64,000 nt of DNA from Phymorhynchus buccinoides (GCA_017654935.2 CM065713.1:10371406-10435405), one strand, 5' to 3'. Numbered from the stretch's first letter, positions 23,082-37,131 are shown. Notes: a model not told the origin generated them from the letters alone. Program-made: numbers and translations.

Positions 23082-23611
23082 AGGGGCATCACCCTGACGA
23101 TGCGGTTTTTATGGCAAGAAACACGTCGAAGGTCTCCAGGCAAAACATCCTCTGTTACAGAGAGATCGCAACTCACGTTGCTCTGGTTTCCTATAGAAAT
23201 CAAACCTTCAAATCGGCGATTAGATCCTTGGGTGGGTGCTGTAGTGCCGAAGTCCAATGCTTTCAGTGAATGAAAAGGCATGTGTTTAGACCTATCGTTT
23301 CTTTTTCCTACGAAATTTCACAATAAAAGCATTTTTATTATTTTTTGTGTACATTTATAGTTTAAAATCACAACAATCGAAATAGCTCCGTTTTTGTTTT
23401 TTTACTGCACTACAAAAAAGAAAAAGTTTTCATCAACCCCAATGAGTGGCCTCCCCACCTACCTTTTAAAATGACTCTCTTGCCAGCATCTCCGCCAAGG
23501 AATCGCCGTTTTTGACTGTTTGATTTAATAGGAAAACCAGAGCAAAGTGGTGTTCTGATCATTGTCTTTCTCGACGTGTTTCTTGCAAACCTCGATGCAT
23601 CAGGGTCACCT
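23082..23611. mobile_element. Long-TIR element family L, copy 2 (TTAA both sides)
   Basis: Starts after TTAA (23078-23081) with AGGGGCATCACCCTGACGA and ends at CAGGGTCACCT before TTAA (23612-23615). Subterminal arms contain AAGAAACACGTCG and CTTTGCTCTGG. Same family as 16646, at a second locus in the block. Confidence 0.85.
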
Positions 23612-23615
23612 TTAA

Positions 23616-25060
23616 TGTGTTCTGTGGTCAAAAAAAACTGTTCAAAACGGTCATGATTTATAGAAGTCTTTTACCCTGCAATTTCTTGTTGTAGAAGACG
23701 AGTTTGCAGTTGGTTTGGGGTCAATTAAAATACTCTCTGTGTGCATGTGTGCGTGCGTGTGTGCTCTGTCCAAGTGAGAAACGGAGTAGGCGAAAACGTG
23801 ACATAACAGTATCTCATAGCTGACTGTCAATGGCTGTCTGACAGTTTCCACTAATGGCCCATGCCATATAATATAAATGTACCCACTCCTGTTTTTTTAA
23901 TCCCAGATGATCAGCGCATGATTTAAGAGATGGAACTGATAATGGAACTATACAAATCCGGTTCTAGATAGCCCATGATGAAACCCATGACGTTAGTTCC
24001 ACTGACATGACCCGCCATATATACGATAGACGACCCTCCATGTACAAAGATTGTGTACGAGTGTTTGGTCTACATTATACATGATGCTGATTATAAGCAG
24101 AACTGTTAGAAGGTCTCCTGTCCCGACAGTGCCAGCTTAGTCCCCTTTACTACCGGGAATGTATAATGATCAGTCCTAGACTCAAGAGCACTTTGTTTAT
24201 AGCACAAAGCAGTAAAGGATCCACTACCAAAACAAAATGTTATACCATTTGCCAAGAAGCGCCATAAACCCAAACCATTTCCTAGACCATAGTCACATAT
24301 AAAGTTAGCACAGAACGCTTTGAAACAGCACCAAGGCTCAACTCATATCTGTCCCCTCCGCCTGAACCATTAGAACCGTTGGCACAACACAGCTGATATA
24401 TTATTGCATTACACATAACGTTGTCAGGCATATATTTCACGCACTCATACAACAAACGCGCGCACACACAACACGACACACACACGTGGAATGTTCTGTA
24501 TATGCACTCTTTGCTTAATAACCCACGATGATCTTTCAATATTAATTTGCGAATGATTTTTATTGTTATATCATCTTTTTTTCTCTTAAAGACCTTGGGG
24601 CCTCCGTGAACCGTCTTTCCATACTTACTTTTTAATTTTTTTCTCCAACTAAAAACAGTGACACTTCTAGAATTTCCGAAAAAAATAATACACCCTGAAT
24701 GGGGCAAAAACGTTTATAGTATTTGAAGAAAAAAAAACAAAAACAAAAATTCAACAATAGAAATGATGATATACGTTTTCATATGAAATGCTAAAGAAAC
24801 CATTTTATGGTGAAACAGGTCAAATGAAAAAATTGTGATAAACATATTCTTGTAACTATATTTTTATACTATCACAGTATTTCTTTTGTCGGAAGGATTT
24901 GAAATATGAATTATGTAGGCAACCTTTTTGAAAGGCAGTTTAAAAAATATCTGATGCCTAAGTGGTATTAATTCAACACGACATTTAGAAATAAAACAGC
25001 ATAGAATGTTAAACAACACAGGGCTTAATCTACAATATACAATTTACACGAAAATAGTGT
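23616..25060. other. Non-coding stretch of block 1
   Basis: No exon or mobile element recognised. 24747-25056 is nearly identical to 38700-39006, in contrast to the indel-rich flanking sequence. Confidence 0.5.
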
Positions 25061-25257
25061 TTTACGTCCTCTGTGTCTGAATCAGACACATATGGGACAT
25101 TGGTCAATACAAATATGGTGGGAACAATATACTGGAGGCGTTACCCGGAGGCAGTACGAAACCAGCACAATAGTCCCGATTTTTTTTTTATTAATACGGA
25201 TAGCTGTGGCGGTGATCACGCCTCAGTTGAACTTTATCGGCTATGGCACCGCCACAA
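25061..25257 (+). repeat. Dispersed ACGTCCTC...GCCAC repeat, full-length copy
   Basis: Begins TTTACGTCCTCTG and ends GGCTATGGCACCGCCAC, about 197 bp. It is the fullest form in block 1. The counterpart is at 39007-39194 and a reversed copy is at 45998-46190. There are no clear terminal inverted repeats, A/B boxes or coding frame, so the class is unknown. Confidence 0.75.
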
Positions 25258-26248
25258 GTGTATAATAATGATAAAATATTGATAACATGTTACAACGAAA
25301 TCAAACTGTGTATAAACCTTTCTGAAGAAGATAAACCCACGTAAAGTAAGCTTGAATTGTTTATAATATTCTTTATTTTTACAGAAAACAATTACAAATA
25401 GTAACGATTTTTAATGCTTTTCTAAAATAAAATTTCTTACAATTTATTTTGATGAAACATTGTAGTTCTTTGTGACTTAAACACTAAGAAGATAGGTAAC
25501 TAAAAGCATTGATTATTATTAAAACAAATTGTGAAAACAAACATGAACGACAGGATTCGTGACAGTTTTCATTTAATTTGAAACTAACTTTTGTTGTTGT
25601 TGCTAGGACCAAGTGAAAATATTGTAAAAGCAACTTGAAATCAATTAGAAATGGTAGCTATTATTTACCCTTAAAACAAACAGAAAAACAAAACAAACTA
25701 AATGACAATCCTGTGATTTGGCCTTGAGATAGTTTGAAATTATAGAAAATAAAGAATCTGTTCAAATCAGAATGAATGTTTAGTTGATTTTCAGAACTGA
25801 GGTGAATATCACGACATTTTCGAACAAATTTAAAAACATGAAGTTTGTATTTTTTTTAAATTTGAAACCAGCCTAAGTTTACAATTATAACGTTTCAGCC
25901 AGACATTTTTGTTTAAGTGAAGTAATTTAGTGCAAACTTTTGACAAAAGTCTAAACCTTTTCTGCAAGAGCAAATTACGGAAATAAAGAAAATTAAATGA
26001 TAAACTTTTTCTGTATTAAAAAAGATGAACGCCATTCCCTTTTTTCCACAAATCAACATGAATGATCCAGCTGTGTCCTCTTTCCCTTCTGATGATGGCA
26101 GTCCGCCTTTCCTCTTTTTATGAAGCCATCTGAAACTGACTTTCACAACAAACGCGCACAGCAACACTCCCCACACAGGCTATGATGTAAAAGGGAAGGA
26201 ATAGGGACGGAGAGGACAGGCAAAGAAAAAAAAAAAAAAACAAAGTTT
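25258..26248. other. Non-coding end of block 1 up to the gap
   Basis: 25260-25720 is almost identical to 39197-39690. From about 25730 to 26177 the two copies differ by many small indels. After 26177 block 1 diverges and ends in poly(A) before the gap. Confidence 0.6.
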
Positions 26249-26748
26249 NNNNNNNNNNNNNNNNNNNNNNNNNNNNNNNNNNNNNNNNNNNNNNNNNNNN
26301 NNNNNNNNNNNNNNNNNNNNNNNNNNNNNNNNNNNNNNNNNNNNNNNNNNNNNNNNNNNNNNNNNNNNNNNNNNNNNNNNNNNNNNNNNNNNNNNNNNNN
26401 NNNNNNNNNNNNNNNNNNNNNNNNNNNNNNNNNNNNNNNNNNNNNNNNNNNNNNNNNNNNNNNNNNNNNNNNNNNNNNNNNNNNNNNNNNNNNNNNNNNN
26501 NNNNNNNNNNNNNNNNNNNNNNNNNNNNNNNNNNNNNNNNNNNNNNNNNNNNNNNNNNNNNNNNNNNNNNNNNNNNNNNNNNNNNNNNNNNNNNNNNNNN
26601 NNNNNNNNNNNNNNNNNNNNNNNNNNNNNNNNNNNNNNNNNNNNNNNNNNNNNNNNNNNNNNNNNNNNNNNNNNNNNNNNNNNNNNNNNNNNNNNNNNNN
26701 NNNNNNNNNNNNNNNNNNNNNNNNNNNNNNNNNNNNNNNNNNNNNNNN
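26249..26748. other. Assembly gap, exactly 500 N
   Basis: A run of 500 N, a round number that indicates a placeholder of unknown true length. It lies exactly between the two duplicated blocks. The missing sequence may correspond to the 11.2-12.36 kb microsatellite region of block 1, which would be hard to assemble. Confidence 0.99.
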
Positions 26749-26986
26749 ATGCATATAACAGTTGTTTCTTGTTGAGAGATTCTGCCCCGGTTGCAAAATC
26801 TTTTGTGCAGAGGCTCGGGGTACGTACGGACCCGTATCTTGCATTCTCCAGGCTACGGCCGGTGTAGCATTCTCAAATAGGATTTGTTCTCAACATTTTC
26901 CGTTGGTGTACTATAGCTAGAATTGGTTCTTCTGCCAACGTACCGGATGCAGATGTCTGCGCATGTGCGAAATCGATCATGACGTA

Positions 26987-27202
26987 GGGGAAGACGGGGG
27001 TAAAAAAGCGCATGGGCGGGTAAGAAGCCCACCCCAATTATCTCATGAAATGAAGCAAATTTCAGTCTCATTTTGCCCATGAGACGAGCGTTAATGTCTA
27101 GCATTCGTCTCATGGGCAAATTTGACTGAAATTTTCTTTATTTCATGAAATAATTGGGTTGGGCTTCTTACCCGCCCATGCGCTTTTTACCCCATCTTCC
27201 CC
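26987..27202. mobile_element. TA-flanked palindromic MITE M, copy 1
   Basis: A 216-bp element starting GGGGAAGACGGGGGTAAAAA and ending in its inverted form. The two halves pair over about 100 bp, leaving only a small centre. TA lies on both sides (26985-26986, 27203-27204). The block-1 sequence reads straight through as GACGTACTATC at about 12594-12604, the empty site with one TA. This proves insertion boundaries and a TA target-site duplication. A near-identical copy is at 54293. Confidence 0.96.
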
Positions 27203-27243
27203 TACTATCAAATTTTATATTTTGAGTATTCGACACTAAATTG

Positions 27244-27312
27244 ACCCTAAGCCTGTCCCTAACCCTATTCCTATCCCTAACCCTAAACCTATCCCTAACC
27301 CTATCCCTAACA
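27244..27312 (+). repeat. Degenerate telomere-like run (block 2)
   Basis: Duplicate of 12639-12707 with one or two substitutions, again directly upstream of the truncated LINE. Confidence 0.7.
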
Positions 27313-27314
27313 AC

Positions 27315-29672
27315 GTCTTCACTGACTTGGACCTCAGCAAGCCGGCTGCTAAAGACAAGAGGTTCTGGGCCTACATCAAACACCAGAAGGCGTCAAACGT
27401 CGGTGTGGCTCCCTTCAGAAAGGACGGCCGATTAATATCCAAGCCGGAGGAACAAGCAGAAGTTCTAAATCAGCAGTTCAAGTCTGTCTTTGGCAAGGGA
27501 GAAACTTTCTCAGATGACGAATTTATGCAGAAAACAGGTATGCCAGACCTGAACCTCCCATCAATGGACGACATAAGCATAACAGAAAACGGGGTGATCG
27601 CGCTTCTCCAAAATCTCAACCTCCACAAAGATGCGGTCCTGATGGTGTAACACCACGAGTCCTTAAAGAACTGACCGTAGAATTGGCACCTGCACTCACT
27701 GCAATCTTCCGGTCGTCACTTGCTACGTAAAGGGCTCTGTACCAGCTGACTGGAGATCGGCATACATAACACCTATCTTCAAAAAGGGGGAACAATACGA
27801 CCCAGCCAACTATCGGCCAGTCTCCCTTACCAGCGTCGTGTGTAAGCTGCTTGAACACATCATCGTTGGAGTAGTGATGGGGCACCTCGAGAAGCACCAC
27901 ATCCTGAACGAGAACCAACATGGATTCAGGAAAGGGAGATCCTGTGAAACCCAACTCCTTGAATTCACAGAAGAACTGACAGCCAATTTGGAGAGCAGCA
28001 AGCAGACGGATGTCCTCATTATGGACTTTTCGAAAGTGTTTGACAAAGTGAACCACAGCTTGCTGCTACACAAACTCCAACGCTACGGTGTCAGGGGCTC
28101 CATCCACGCATGGATCTCCAGCTTCCTCAGGGATCGCTGCCAAGCAGTCCTGGTAGAAGGCTCAAGATCTGCCTTTGTTGATGTCACATCAGGAGTTCCC
28201 CAGGGGTCAGTGCTAGGACCATGTTTGTTCCTGGCCTACATTAATGACCTGCCAGACAGACTGACATCAAAAGCTAGACTGTTTGCTGACGACACCGCAG
28301 CCTACAGGATGATCTCCTCCATCCAAGACCAGGACCAGCTACAAGAAGACCTCCACTGACTTGCGGTTTGGGAGAAGAGCTGGAGCATGGAGTTTCATCC
28401 TGCCAAGTGTCAGGCCATCCAAGTCACCAGGAGCAGGAGCCCCCTTCAGTTCTCATACGTTCTGCACGGACATACCCTGGAGATTGTGAGGGAGGTCAAG
28501 TACCTCAGAGTCGGTATCAACAGCGAGATCACCTGGGACTCACACGTCAACAACATCAGTGCCAAGGCCAACAAGACCCTAGGATTACTAAGACGAGTAT
28601 CAAGGAACGGGCTTACAAAGCCTTCGTACGTCCCTTGCTTGAATATGCGTGTGCTGTCTGGGATCCGTACACAGAGGAGAGCATTGGCAAGCCGGAAGCG
28701 GTCCAGCGCAGGGCAGCTCGCTTTGTTCTGAATCAGTATAGGCCGACGTCTAGTGTGAGCAGCATGCTGGATAAGCTAGGCTGGGAAACGCTGGAGAGCA
28801 GACGGCAGAGGACCAGGCTCTCCATGCTATGCAAAATCAGCACCGGCGCTGTCCACTGCCCCGGCCTACATGCAAAGCTGGTACCACTTCCTCATCGGCA
28901 ACGGCGTGGACACCATCTCCAGTTCCAACGCATCCAGTGCTGCACCAAATATCGGTCACACTCTTTTCTCCCAAGGACCATCAGGGAGTGGAACGACCTG
29001 CGGCAGGACACCCTCGACACCTTCACTGCTGCCGCCCCCTGTGTGTTAGTAATGCAGGACCAACAATAATCCATCAAGCGCCCCTCCCCCTACCCTCCCC
29101 CCCTTTTTTCCCCCCCCCCCCCCCCTTCAGCTTCCCCTCCACCCTCTGTCCCTTCAATATTAGTTAAGCAGGCATGTCCTCAGTAAAGAACAAGCTGACC
29201 GGCCCCCCATTTTTCAGTCTTTTTTTTTTTTCAAAAGGAGCCAGAATGGTCAACATACTGACTGTGGGCCCTGAAGAGAAGAAGATAAAGAACTCTTAGC
29301 ACATGCGCAGACATGTTGAGAACAAATCTATTTTGAGAACGCCACACCGGTACGGCGTCAATCGTGGGACGCATAAATCGCGCGCAAAATTAATGTCTTC
29401 AAACAGCAGTGTCCCATATGGCCTTTGGCCGAGAGGACGTAAAACATATTCTCTCATGTCTTCAAAAACTACTAACATTTAACTCTAACATGTTCCTAAC
29501 CCTATTAGGGTGAAGTGCGAAAGAAACTTTTAAAGCATGTAATTACAATTTATTTTGTTCTTTTATAAATTGTTTGGTTTCTTGTGTGTAAATTTGACAT
29601 GTCCGCAAGAAAATTATTCTTGTTTTTATGAGGACAAAATAAAAGTTGAGTTGAGTTGAGTTGAGTTGATTC
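27315..29672 (+). mobile_element. 5'-truncated non-LTR retrotransposon, copy 2
   Basis: Duplicate of the LINE at 12710. The coding part ends at 29069. The 3' UTR includes a C-rich tract near 29086-29125 and the (TTGAG)n tail at 29645-29667. Confidence 0.88.
27321..29069 (+). pseudogene. Reverse transcriptase of LINE copy 2 (stop plus frameshifts)
   Basis: The frame at 27838-28359 contains motif A (MDFSKVFDKVNH), motif B (SGVPQGSVLGP) and motif C FADDT. It is cut by a TGA at 28357-28359 where copy 1 has a cysteine codon. After the stop the correct frame resumes. A short deletion/replacement near 28590-28602 removes about 15-20 bases present in copy 1 and shifts frame. Another break near 27635 is shared with copy 1 and so predates the duplication or haplotype split. 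The Lys-Gly-Arg-Ser segment lost in copy 1 is intact here (FRKGRSCETQ). Each copy thus has shared and private lesions and neither is functional. Confidence 0.9.
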
Positions 29673-29884
29673 CTTACCAAGATGCGTTAAATATACAAAA
29701 TAAGAACATGCATTTTGTTGACGAAAAACTCGACTAGCAAGATCGAGTTACTGAGTTACTTACTATTCCTGAACATGGTCTGAGTGTTGCAAGAACGCAG
29801 CACCCGTAGCCACTGTGATAATCATATAGTAATTTAGCAAGTGTCCGTGTGTGTGTGTGTGCGTGTGTGTGTGTGTGTCTGAAA

Positions 29885-30370
29885 CACGAAACGGGCCTTA
29901 TAACTCCGCCGTTTTTCGACCGAATCGCTTCAAATTTGCTGTTAGCCTTGCTGTTGCTGATGGCAATGGCAACCGAGGCGGCCGTGTCATTTGCGCGGTT
30001 TTGCAAATGCGTGAAACGCGCATCCGCCGGCCTTTCGGCGCCCGTATCTCCGGTATTTCTGGATGGATTACCTTCCAATTTGGCAGATACATGACTGAGG
30101 ACGAGGACTATCGCTGTGTCAAACCGGAAGCGAATCGATTACTTAGGCGCATAACAGCAGCATGATGCAAAACAGGCCTTATAACTCCGCTGGTTTTCAA
30201 CCTAATTGCGTCCAATTTGCTTTCAGGCTTGCTGTTGCTGGGGCAAAGCCTGGCAGCAAATTTGAAGAAAATCGGGAGAGCGCGTCACTCTCAGAGCAGC
30301 GCCAACGGGAAACGGGGCCTTATAACTCTGCCGTTTCTTAACGGAATCGCTTCAAATTTGCTGTACTCAG
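29885..30370 (+). repeat. ~155-nt periodic module array (block 2, first array)
   Basis: Duplicate of 15305-15850, with cleaner modules near 29897, 30043, 30177 and 30328. Confidence 0.7.
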
Positions 30371-30446
30371 CGTTACCAGTACTTGGCGTTACCGTTACTA
30401 GGCGTTACTGTTACTAGGCGTTACTGTTACTCGGCTGCGTTGCGCT

Positions 30447-30510
30447 AGTAATAATAATAATAATAATAGTAATAATAATAATAATAGTAATAATAATAAT
30501 AATAATAATG
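30447..30510 (+). repeat. (TAA)n microsatellite (block 2)
   Basis: Imperfect trinucleotide run with interspersed TAG, counterpart of 15903-15968. Confidence 0.9.
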
Positions 30511-30522
30511 AATGAAATTCTG

Positions 30523-30645
30523 CTTAACGTCCTCTGGTCTGGAACAGACACATATGGGACATTAGCAGATATAAAGATGGTCTGAACGATCCTGGAGGCA
30601 ATGCCCGGAGGCAGTGCAACACCAGGAAAGTCCCGAATTTTTAAC
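30523..30645 (+). repeat. Dispersed ACGTCCTC...ATATGGG repeat, partial copy (block 2)
   Basis: Counterpart of 15983-16110, ending after the AAGTCCCGAATTTTTAACAA word. Confidence 0.7.
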
Positions 30646-31168
30646 AATACAGATGTAACTCTAAAGCGCTAATATCAAGGCAGGAGAATGGGCCAATAAG
30701 TCAAAGGAAAAATAGTAAATACTAGAAAGCAATGGGAAAAGGCAGAGTCAAAGAGAGTGGCAGAATAGATAGAGGAAGCTACAAGCACAGAACATCCAGA
30801 AGGTTGGGGAACTACTTTTTGCGAAAGACCCCCCGGTATCCCCACGGGGACGTACCACTCATATTGCATTCAGAATGCAAGCTCACCCCCCCCAAAAAAA
30901 AAAAAAAACCCCAACCAAAACCCCCCACAAAAACAACAACAAAGACTGAAAGGAAACCATTAATGTAATGTTAAGCAACCAGGAAGCCATTGCATTTTCT
31001 TCCTCTAAGCCTATGAAGCAAAGAAAACGAACATTCACAAACAAACAAAAACCAATAAATAACTCTCTTTTTTAATTTTTATTGCCCTAGCCTGTTAAGT
31101 GGACATTGTCATAGATCCTGTCAGTTTCTGCACTATCATCGTGGGGTTGACTCGAGTGCTTTGTTTAA

Positions 31169-31701
31169 AGGGCCACCCTGACGGATGAGTTTTTGTAAGA
31201 AACACGTCCAGATCACCAGGAAAACACCCTTTACAGAGATTGCTCTGGTTTCCTTGAAATCAAACCGTCAAATCGGCGATTCATCCTTGGCGGAGGTGCT
31301 GGAAGTCAAATTCTTTGACCCAAAGAGAAGGCGTGTGCCGTCTCTGCTCTAACGGCCGTCGACCAAATCGTTTGCACGAAATTTTCGCAATACAAACCTT
31401 TTTTTTCTTTTTTATACAGATTATCTAAAGGAGTTTCGCTCTCAACAAAGGAAACAGCTCCTTTTTTTTTTTTTTTACTGCACTGCAAAAAAAGAAAACG
31501 CTTCAACCACAATGAGTGTCCTTCACCCACCCCATTCAAAATGGCTACTCGTTCCGGCATCTCCGCCAAGGAGGAATCTCCGTTTTGACGGTTTACTTTC
31601 TAGGAAACCAGAGCAAAGTGAGTGTTCCGATCCTTGAAAAGGCTGTCTTTCTGGTGATCTCGACGTGTTTCTTGCCAAAACTCATCCGTCAGGGTCCACC
31701 T
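31169..31701. mobile_element. Long-TIR element family L, copy 3 (block 2)
   Basis: Left TTAA at 31165-31168, start AGGGCCACCCTGACGGATGA, end CATCCGTCAGGGTCCACCT before TTTAA. Internal arms as in 16646. Confidence 0.85.
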
Positions 31702-31705
31702 TTAA

Positions 31706-31925
31706 CCCCTTGACTGCCACCAACGTATCACATACTGACCTGATGACATCACTGATGATGTCATCAGATGAAGAGGAATAACCCTGATATGCTGGCTGTT
31801 GCTCTAACACAGTCAAGAGAGTTATATCCCCAGACCATTTTGCCAGATTGGCTCTATCAGTTATCTTTTTCATGGCATGATTTGTACAATTATTTTTTCT
31901 TTAATTTTCTCTGGCAGTCAAGGGG
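31706..31925. mobile_element. piggyBac-type MITE P2 (intact copy)
   Basis: TTAA on both sides (31702-31705, 31926-31929). Ends CCCCTTGACTGCCA and TGGCAGTCAAGGGG are perfect 13-14-bp inverted repeats. 220 bp, non-coding. The TTAA target fits the piggyBac superfamily. The interior has a small palindrome, GATGACATC...GATGTCATC. Confidence 0.88.
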
Positions 31926-32634
31926 TTAACAATTTAAATGTAGAAATCGGGGCAGTGGGTGGATGCTTCGTGCGTCAATTCGGGGAGCTGGCATGGACGA
32001 CCCAGCCCCCCCCCCCCCCCTCCACGAGTCTCCCTGTGTGTGGGGATACCGGAGGCCTTTCAAATAGTTCCCCCACCTTCTGGAAGTTATGTGCTTGTAA
32101 CTTCCTATAAATTGTCACTCTCTTTGACTCTGCCTTTTCCCTTTGCTTTCTGTCATCTACTATCTTTCTGACTTTAATTATCCAATACATTATTGGCCCA
32201 TTCTCCTTCCTTCCCTCCGTCCCGAAAGAAATTTAAATTTTTTTTTTTCTTCAGATAATTCTCTCATTTGAGCTCCTCTGAAATCGGAATGTGTCGGCTG
32301 TATGCAGCGGGGAGACCAGATAACACTGAAAACTGGACACATAACCGTACTTTTACCAGTATGGCCATATGGCCTGGGGAACGCAGAAGACTGCATGAGA
32401 AGAAGTTTAGAAATGTCAGGGACAACTAGTTCAAGTTCATCACCACTGTAAGCCAAACTGTCGTTTCCGACTATGACTGCCGGTTAGCGGAACGGGCATC
32501 TGCAATATAGTCTTCTTCTTCTGTGTACCATCAACTTTTGTGTGTGTGTGTGTGTGTCACCAACAAGTCATCATCATCTTCATTACACCATCATCATAAT
32601 CATACCAGTTTGTTCTGTGTTGCGTGTTGTTTAA

Positions 32635-32985
32635 CCCTTTCACCGCCAAAGTCGCATTTTAGCACCACAGTGATTTAACACCTATGTCACTAAAAGGCAT
32701 CAAATTGGGGTCTATTATCCAAAGACCCTGTTGTCTTAGTTTTGGGAAGTAAGGATAGATCTTATTTTAGATATATGTCACAGTGATTTAACACCTATAT
32801 CCCTAAAAGGCATCAAATTGGGGTCTATTATCCAAAGACCCTGTTGTCTTACTTTTGGGAAGTAAGGATAGATCTTATTTTAGTTATGTCACAGAAGAAT
32901 CCCCAATACTGCAGATGGATGTTATTCTCTACCCAGGTAAATTTAATGGGACTTTTTGGCTGAAATATGGCTGGCGGTGAAAGGG
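32635..32985. mobile_element. piggyBac-type MITE P1 with internal duplication (block 2)
   Basis: TTAA at 32631-32634, start CCCTTTCACCGCCAAAGTCG, end TGGCGGTGAAAGGG. The internal unit beginning CACAGTGATTTAACACCTAT occurs twice in tandem (about 32667 and 32780). Confidence 0.88.
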
Positions 32986-33117
32986 TAACATAATTCAAGA
33001 CTAGAAGGCTATGCCATTCTTGTATTAATGTTGATTTGTTTGTGCACTAATTCTCTCCACCACTGTTGTTGTGTTACTGTATGAGTGATGGTGATATCTA
33101 GGCGCACATGGTGATAT

Positions 33118-33222
33118 TGGCTGGCGCCCCTCTGGCTGCGACGCGCTCTCCAGGTGGGAGCAACACAAATTTCACAGAGACGCCTCTGTGACTATAAAGT
33201 ACATAATACCTAATAATAATAG
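33118..33222 (+). mobile_element. 5'-truncated SINE (3' module only), block 2
   Basis: Counterpart of 18868. Ends TAAAGTACATAATACCTAAT followed by AATA repeats, which shows the usual SINE tail. Confidence 0.85.
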
Positions 33223-33690
33223 GCAGTCCTGGATCATCCTTTTTTTAGGATTAACCTTGGTCTGTCTCACTGTAGCTGTTGTTCATACTTTGCTAGGCGA
33301 CTTGGTGCCGTAAATAACTTTGGCGAAGGGAGTTAATTAAAGAGAGCGTTACCTTTCTTTACTCTAATATTACCTTAATTACAAGGCTTACTACTATTAC
33401 CTTCGTCACTGTGAATGAAGTTGAAATGAACATCAAGCTGATTGCTCTGTCTTGGCCCACTGTTTCGCTTTGCCTTTGAAATGTATGTGAAATGTGTTTG
33501 AGCTCTCTCTCTCTCTCTCTCTCCCTCCGTGCGCGTACGCGTGCGCGTGTGTGTGCCAGAGGACGGGTATTAACTGTCGTGCATACTTCACATGTGTGTG
33601 TGTGTTGATTTATGATGTTTGTATTTAAAAACATTGAATGAGGAATAGTTATCTTGCTGAATTTGTGTCCACTTTTGTCATTGTTCAACG

Positions 33691-33756
<66 letters not shown>

Positions 33757-33776
33757 AGAGAGAGAGAGAGACAGAC

Positions 33777-33830
<54 letters not shown>

Positions 33831-33852
33831 AGAGAGAGAGAGAGAGAGAGTA
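33691..33852 (+). repeat. (GA)n/(GACA)n microsatellite
   Basis: A long (GA)n tract with GACAGA variants in the middle. The flanking GT/TGTC run at 33935-33970 precedes the next module array. Confidence 0.97.
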
Positions 33853-33971
33853 AACTGTCAAAGTAAGAAAATTTTCCATTGCTAAGCCAGTAGCTTATCA
33901 TCATCATATAGTAAAAAGCCAAGTGTCCGTCCGTGTGTGTGTGTGTGTGTGTCTGTCTGTCTGTCTGTCTG

Positions 33972-34390
33972 AAACACAAAACGGGCCTTATAACTCCGCC
34001 GTTTTTTGACCGAATCGCTTCAAATTTGCTGTGAGCCCTAACGGGGCGATGGCAACGGCAACCGAGGCGGCCGTGTCATTTGCGCGGTTCGGCAAATGCG
34101 CGAAACGCGCATCCGCCGGCCTCTCGGCGCCCGTATCTCCAGTGTTTCTGAACCGATTGCCTTCGAATTTGGCAGGAAGATGACTGGGAACGGTGACTAT
34201 CCGTGTACCAAACCGAAATGCCGGAGATACGGGCGCCGACAGGCCGCTTAACGTTTTCACAAACCGTGGCGTAACCAGACCCGACATTGACTGGAGATTT
34301 GGAACATGCGTGACGAGGGATAGTGACTATCGTCGTGCAAAAATTCAACAGCATCCGTTCATAAACGCGCGCTATAACCCGATTTACATT
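33972..34390 (+). repeat. ~155-nt periodic module array (block 2, second array)
   Basis: Duplicate of 19885-20335. GGCGCCCGTATCTCC at 34126-34140 and its exact inverse GGAGATACGGGCGCC at 34223-34237 can pair as a 15-bp stem around an ~80-nt loop. Confidence 0.7.
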
Positions 34391-34575
34391 TGTGCGGTCC
34401 CAAAAACAAAAGCTAATTTCAATCAACACTTTCTTCACACACCCCTCGCTGCTGCAGCGGACCAGTCACCAACCAGTCAACAACACAAATGAAGAGCGGA
34501 GATCACTTTACCGTGGTACTAGCATCGCGCTATGTTCACGGCTTCACGGCTAGGCCCAGGGACAGCGGGCGGTGA

Positions 34576-34707
<132 letters not shown>

Positions 34708-35258
34708 GATTGACGTTCGTGTGCCTGTGTGCGGTATGGTTTGGTTACGAATGTAGGGGGATGGGGTGGGGGTGGTAGTACTGCACGTCTAAGCAGAACA
34801 GATTCTCAGGCGATCAAAAAACACGTGTTCACGTGTTGGGCAGCAGCAAAGTCTGTTCATATTTGCCCCCAGAAACATAACGAAAAACACCGTGTACCCC
34901 GCCGTTCTACAATAAACACAACAGTCTGCGATGCCGTCTGTCATCTAGGGTACCACAGACATATACTGCCATTGCTGCCTTCCCAAGATGTGTGTGAAAA
35001 AGACAGGAGTTGAACACAGAGACTGGCTGTCTGTTGAAAGCCACAATAACAAACAAGTGTGTCGCCGAGTGGCAGATAAGTCCCCGAGCAAGTAAATGTG
35101 GGGAGGGGGTAGGTGTAGGGAGGAGATAGCTGCCACGGGGTTAAAACTGCCATGGGGTTAAAACTGCCATTACAATTACAATATAAACGTACTTTCTTAT
35201 ATAACATCTTGTGTTCTCAATTCCTTTTATAGCTAACATTTTGTGTATACACGTGGAT

Positions 35259-37131
<1,873 letters not shown>

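Larger units (their letters stand above)
30675..32215. mobile_element. Composite element with inverted arms (block 2)
   Basis: Counterpart of 16147-17760. It contains element L at 31169-31701 and MITE P2 at 31706-31925, adjacent and sharing a TTTAA junction. Confidence 0.6.

Noticed and set aside
26143..26844. A 233-codon open frame
   Set aside because: Most of it is the 500-N gap.
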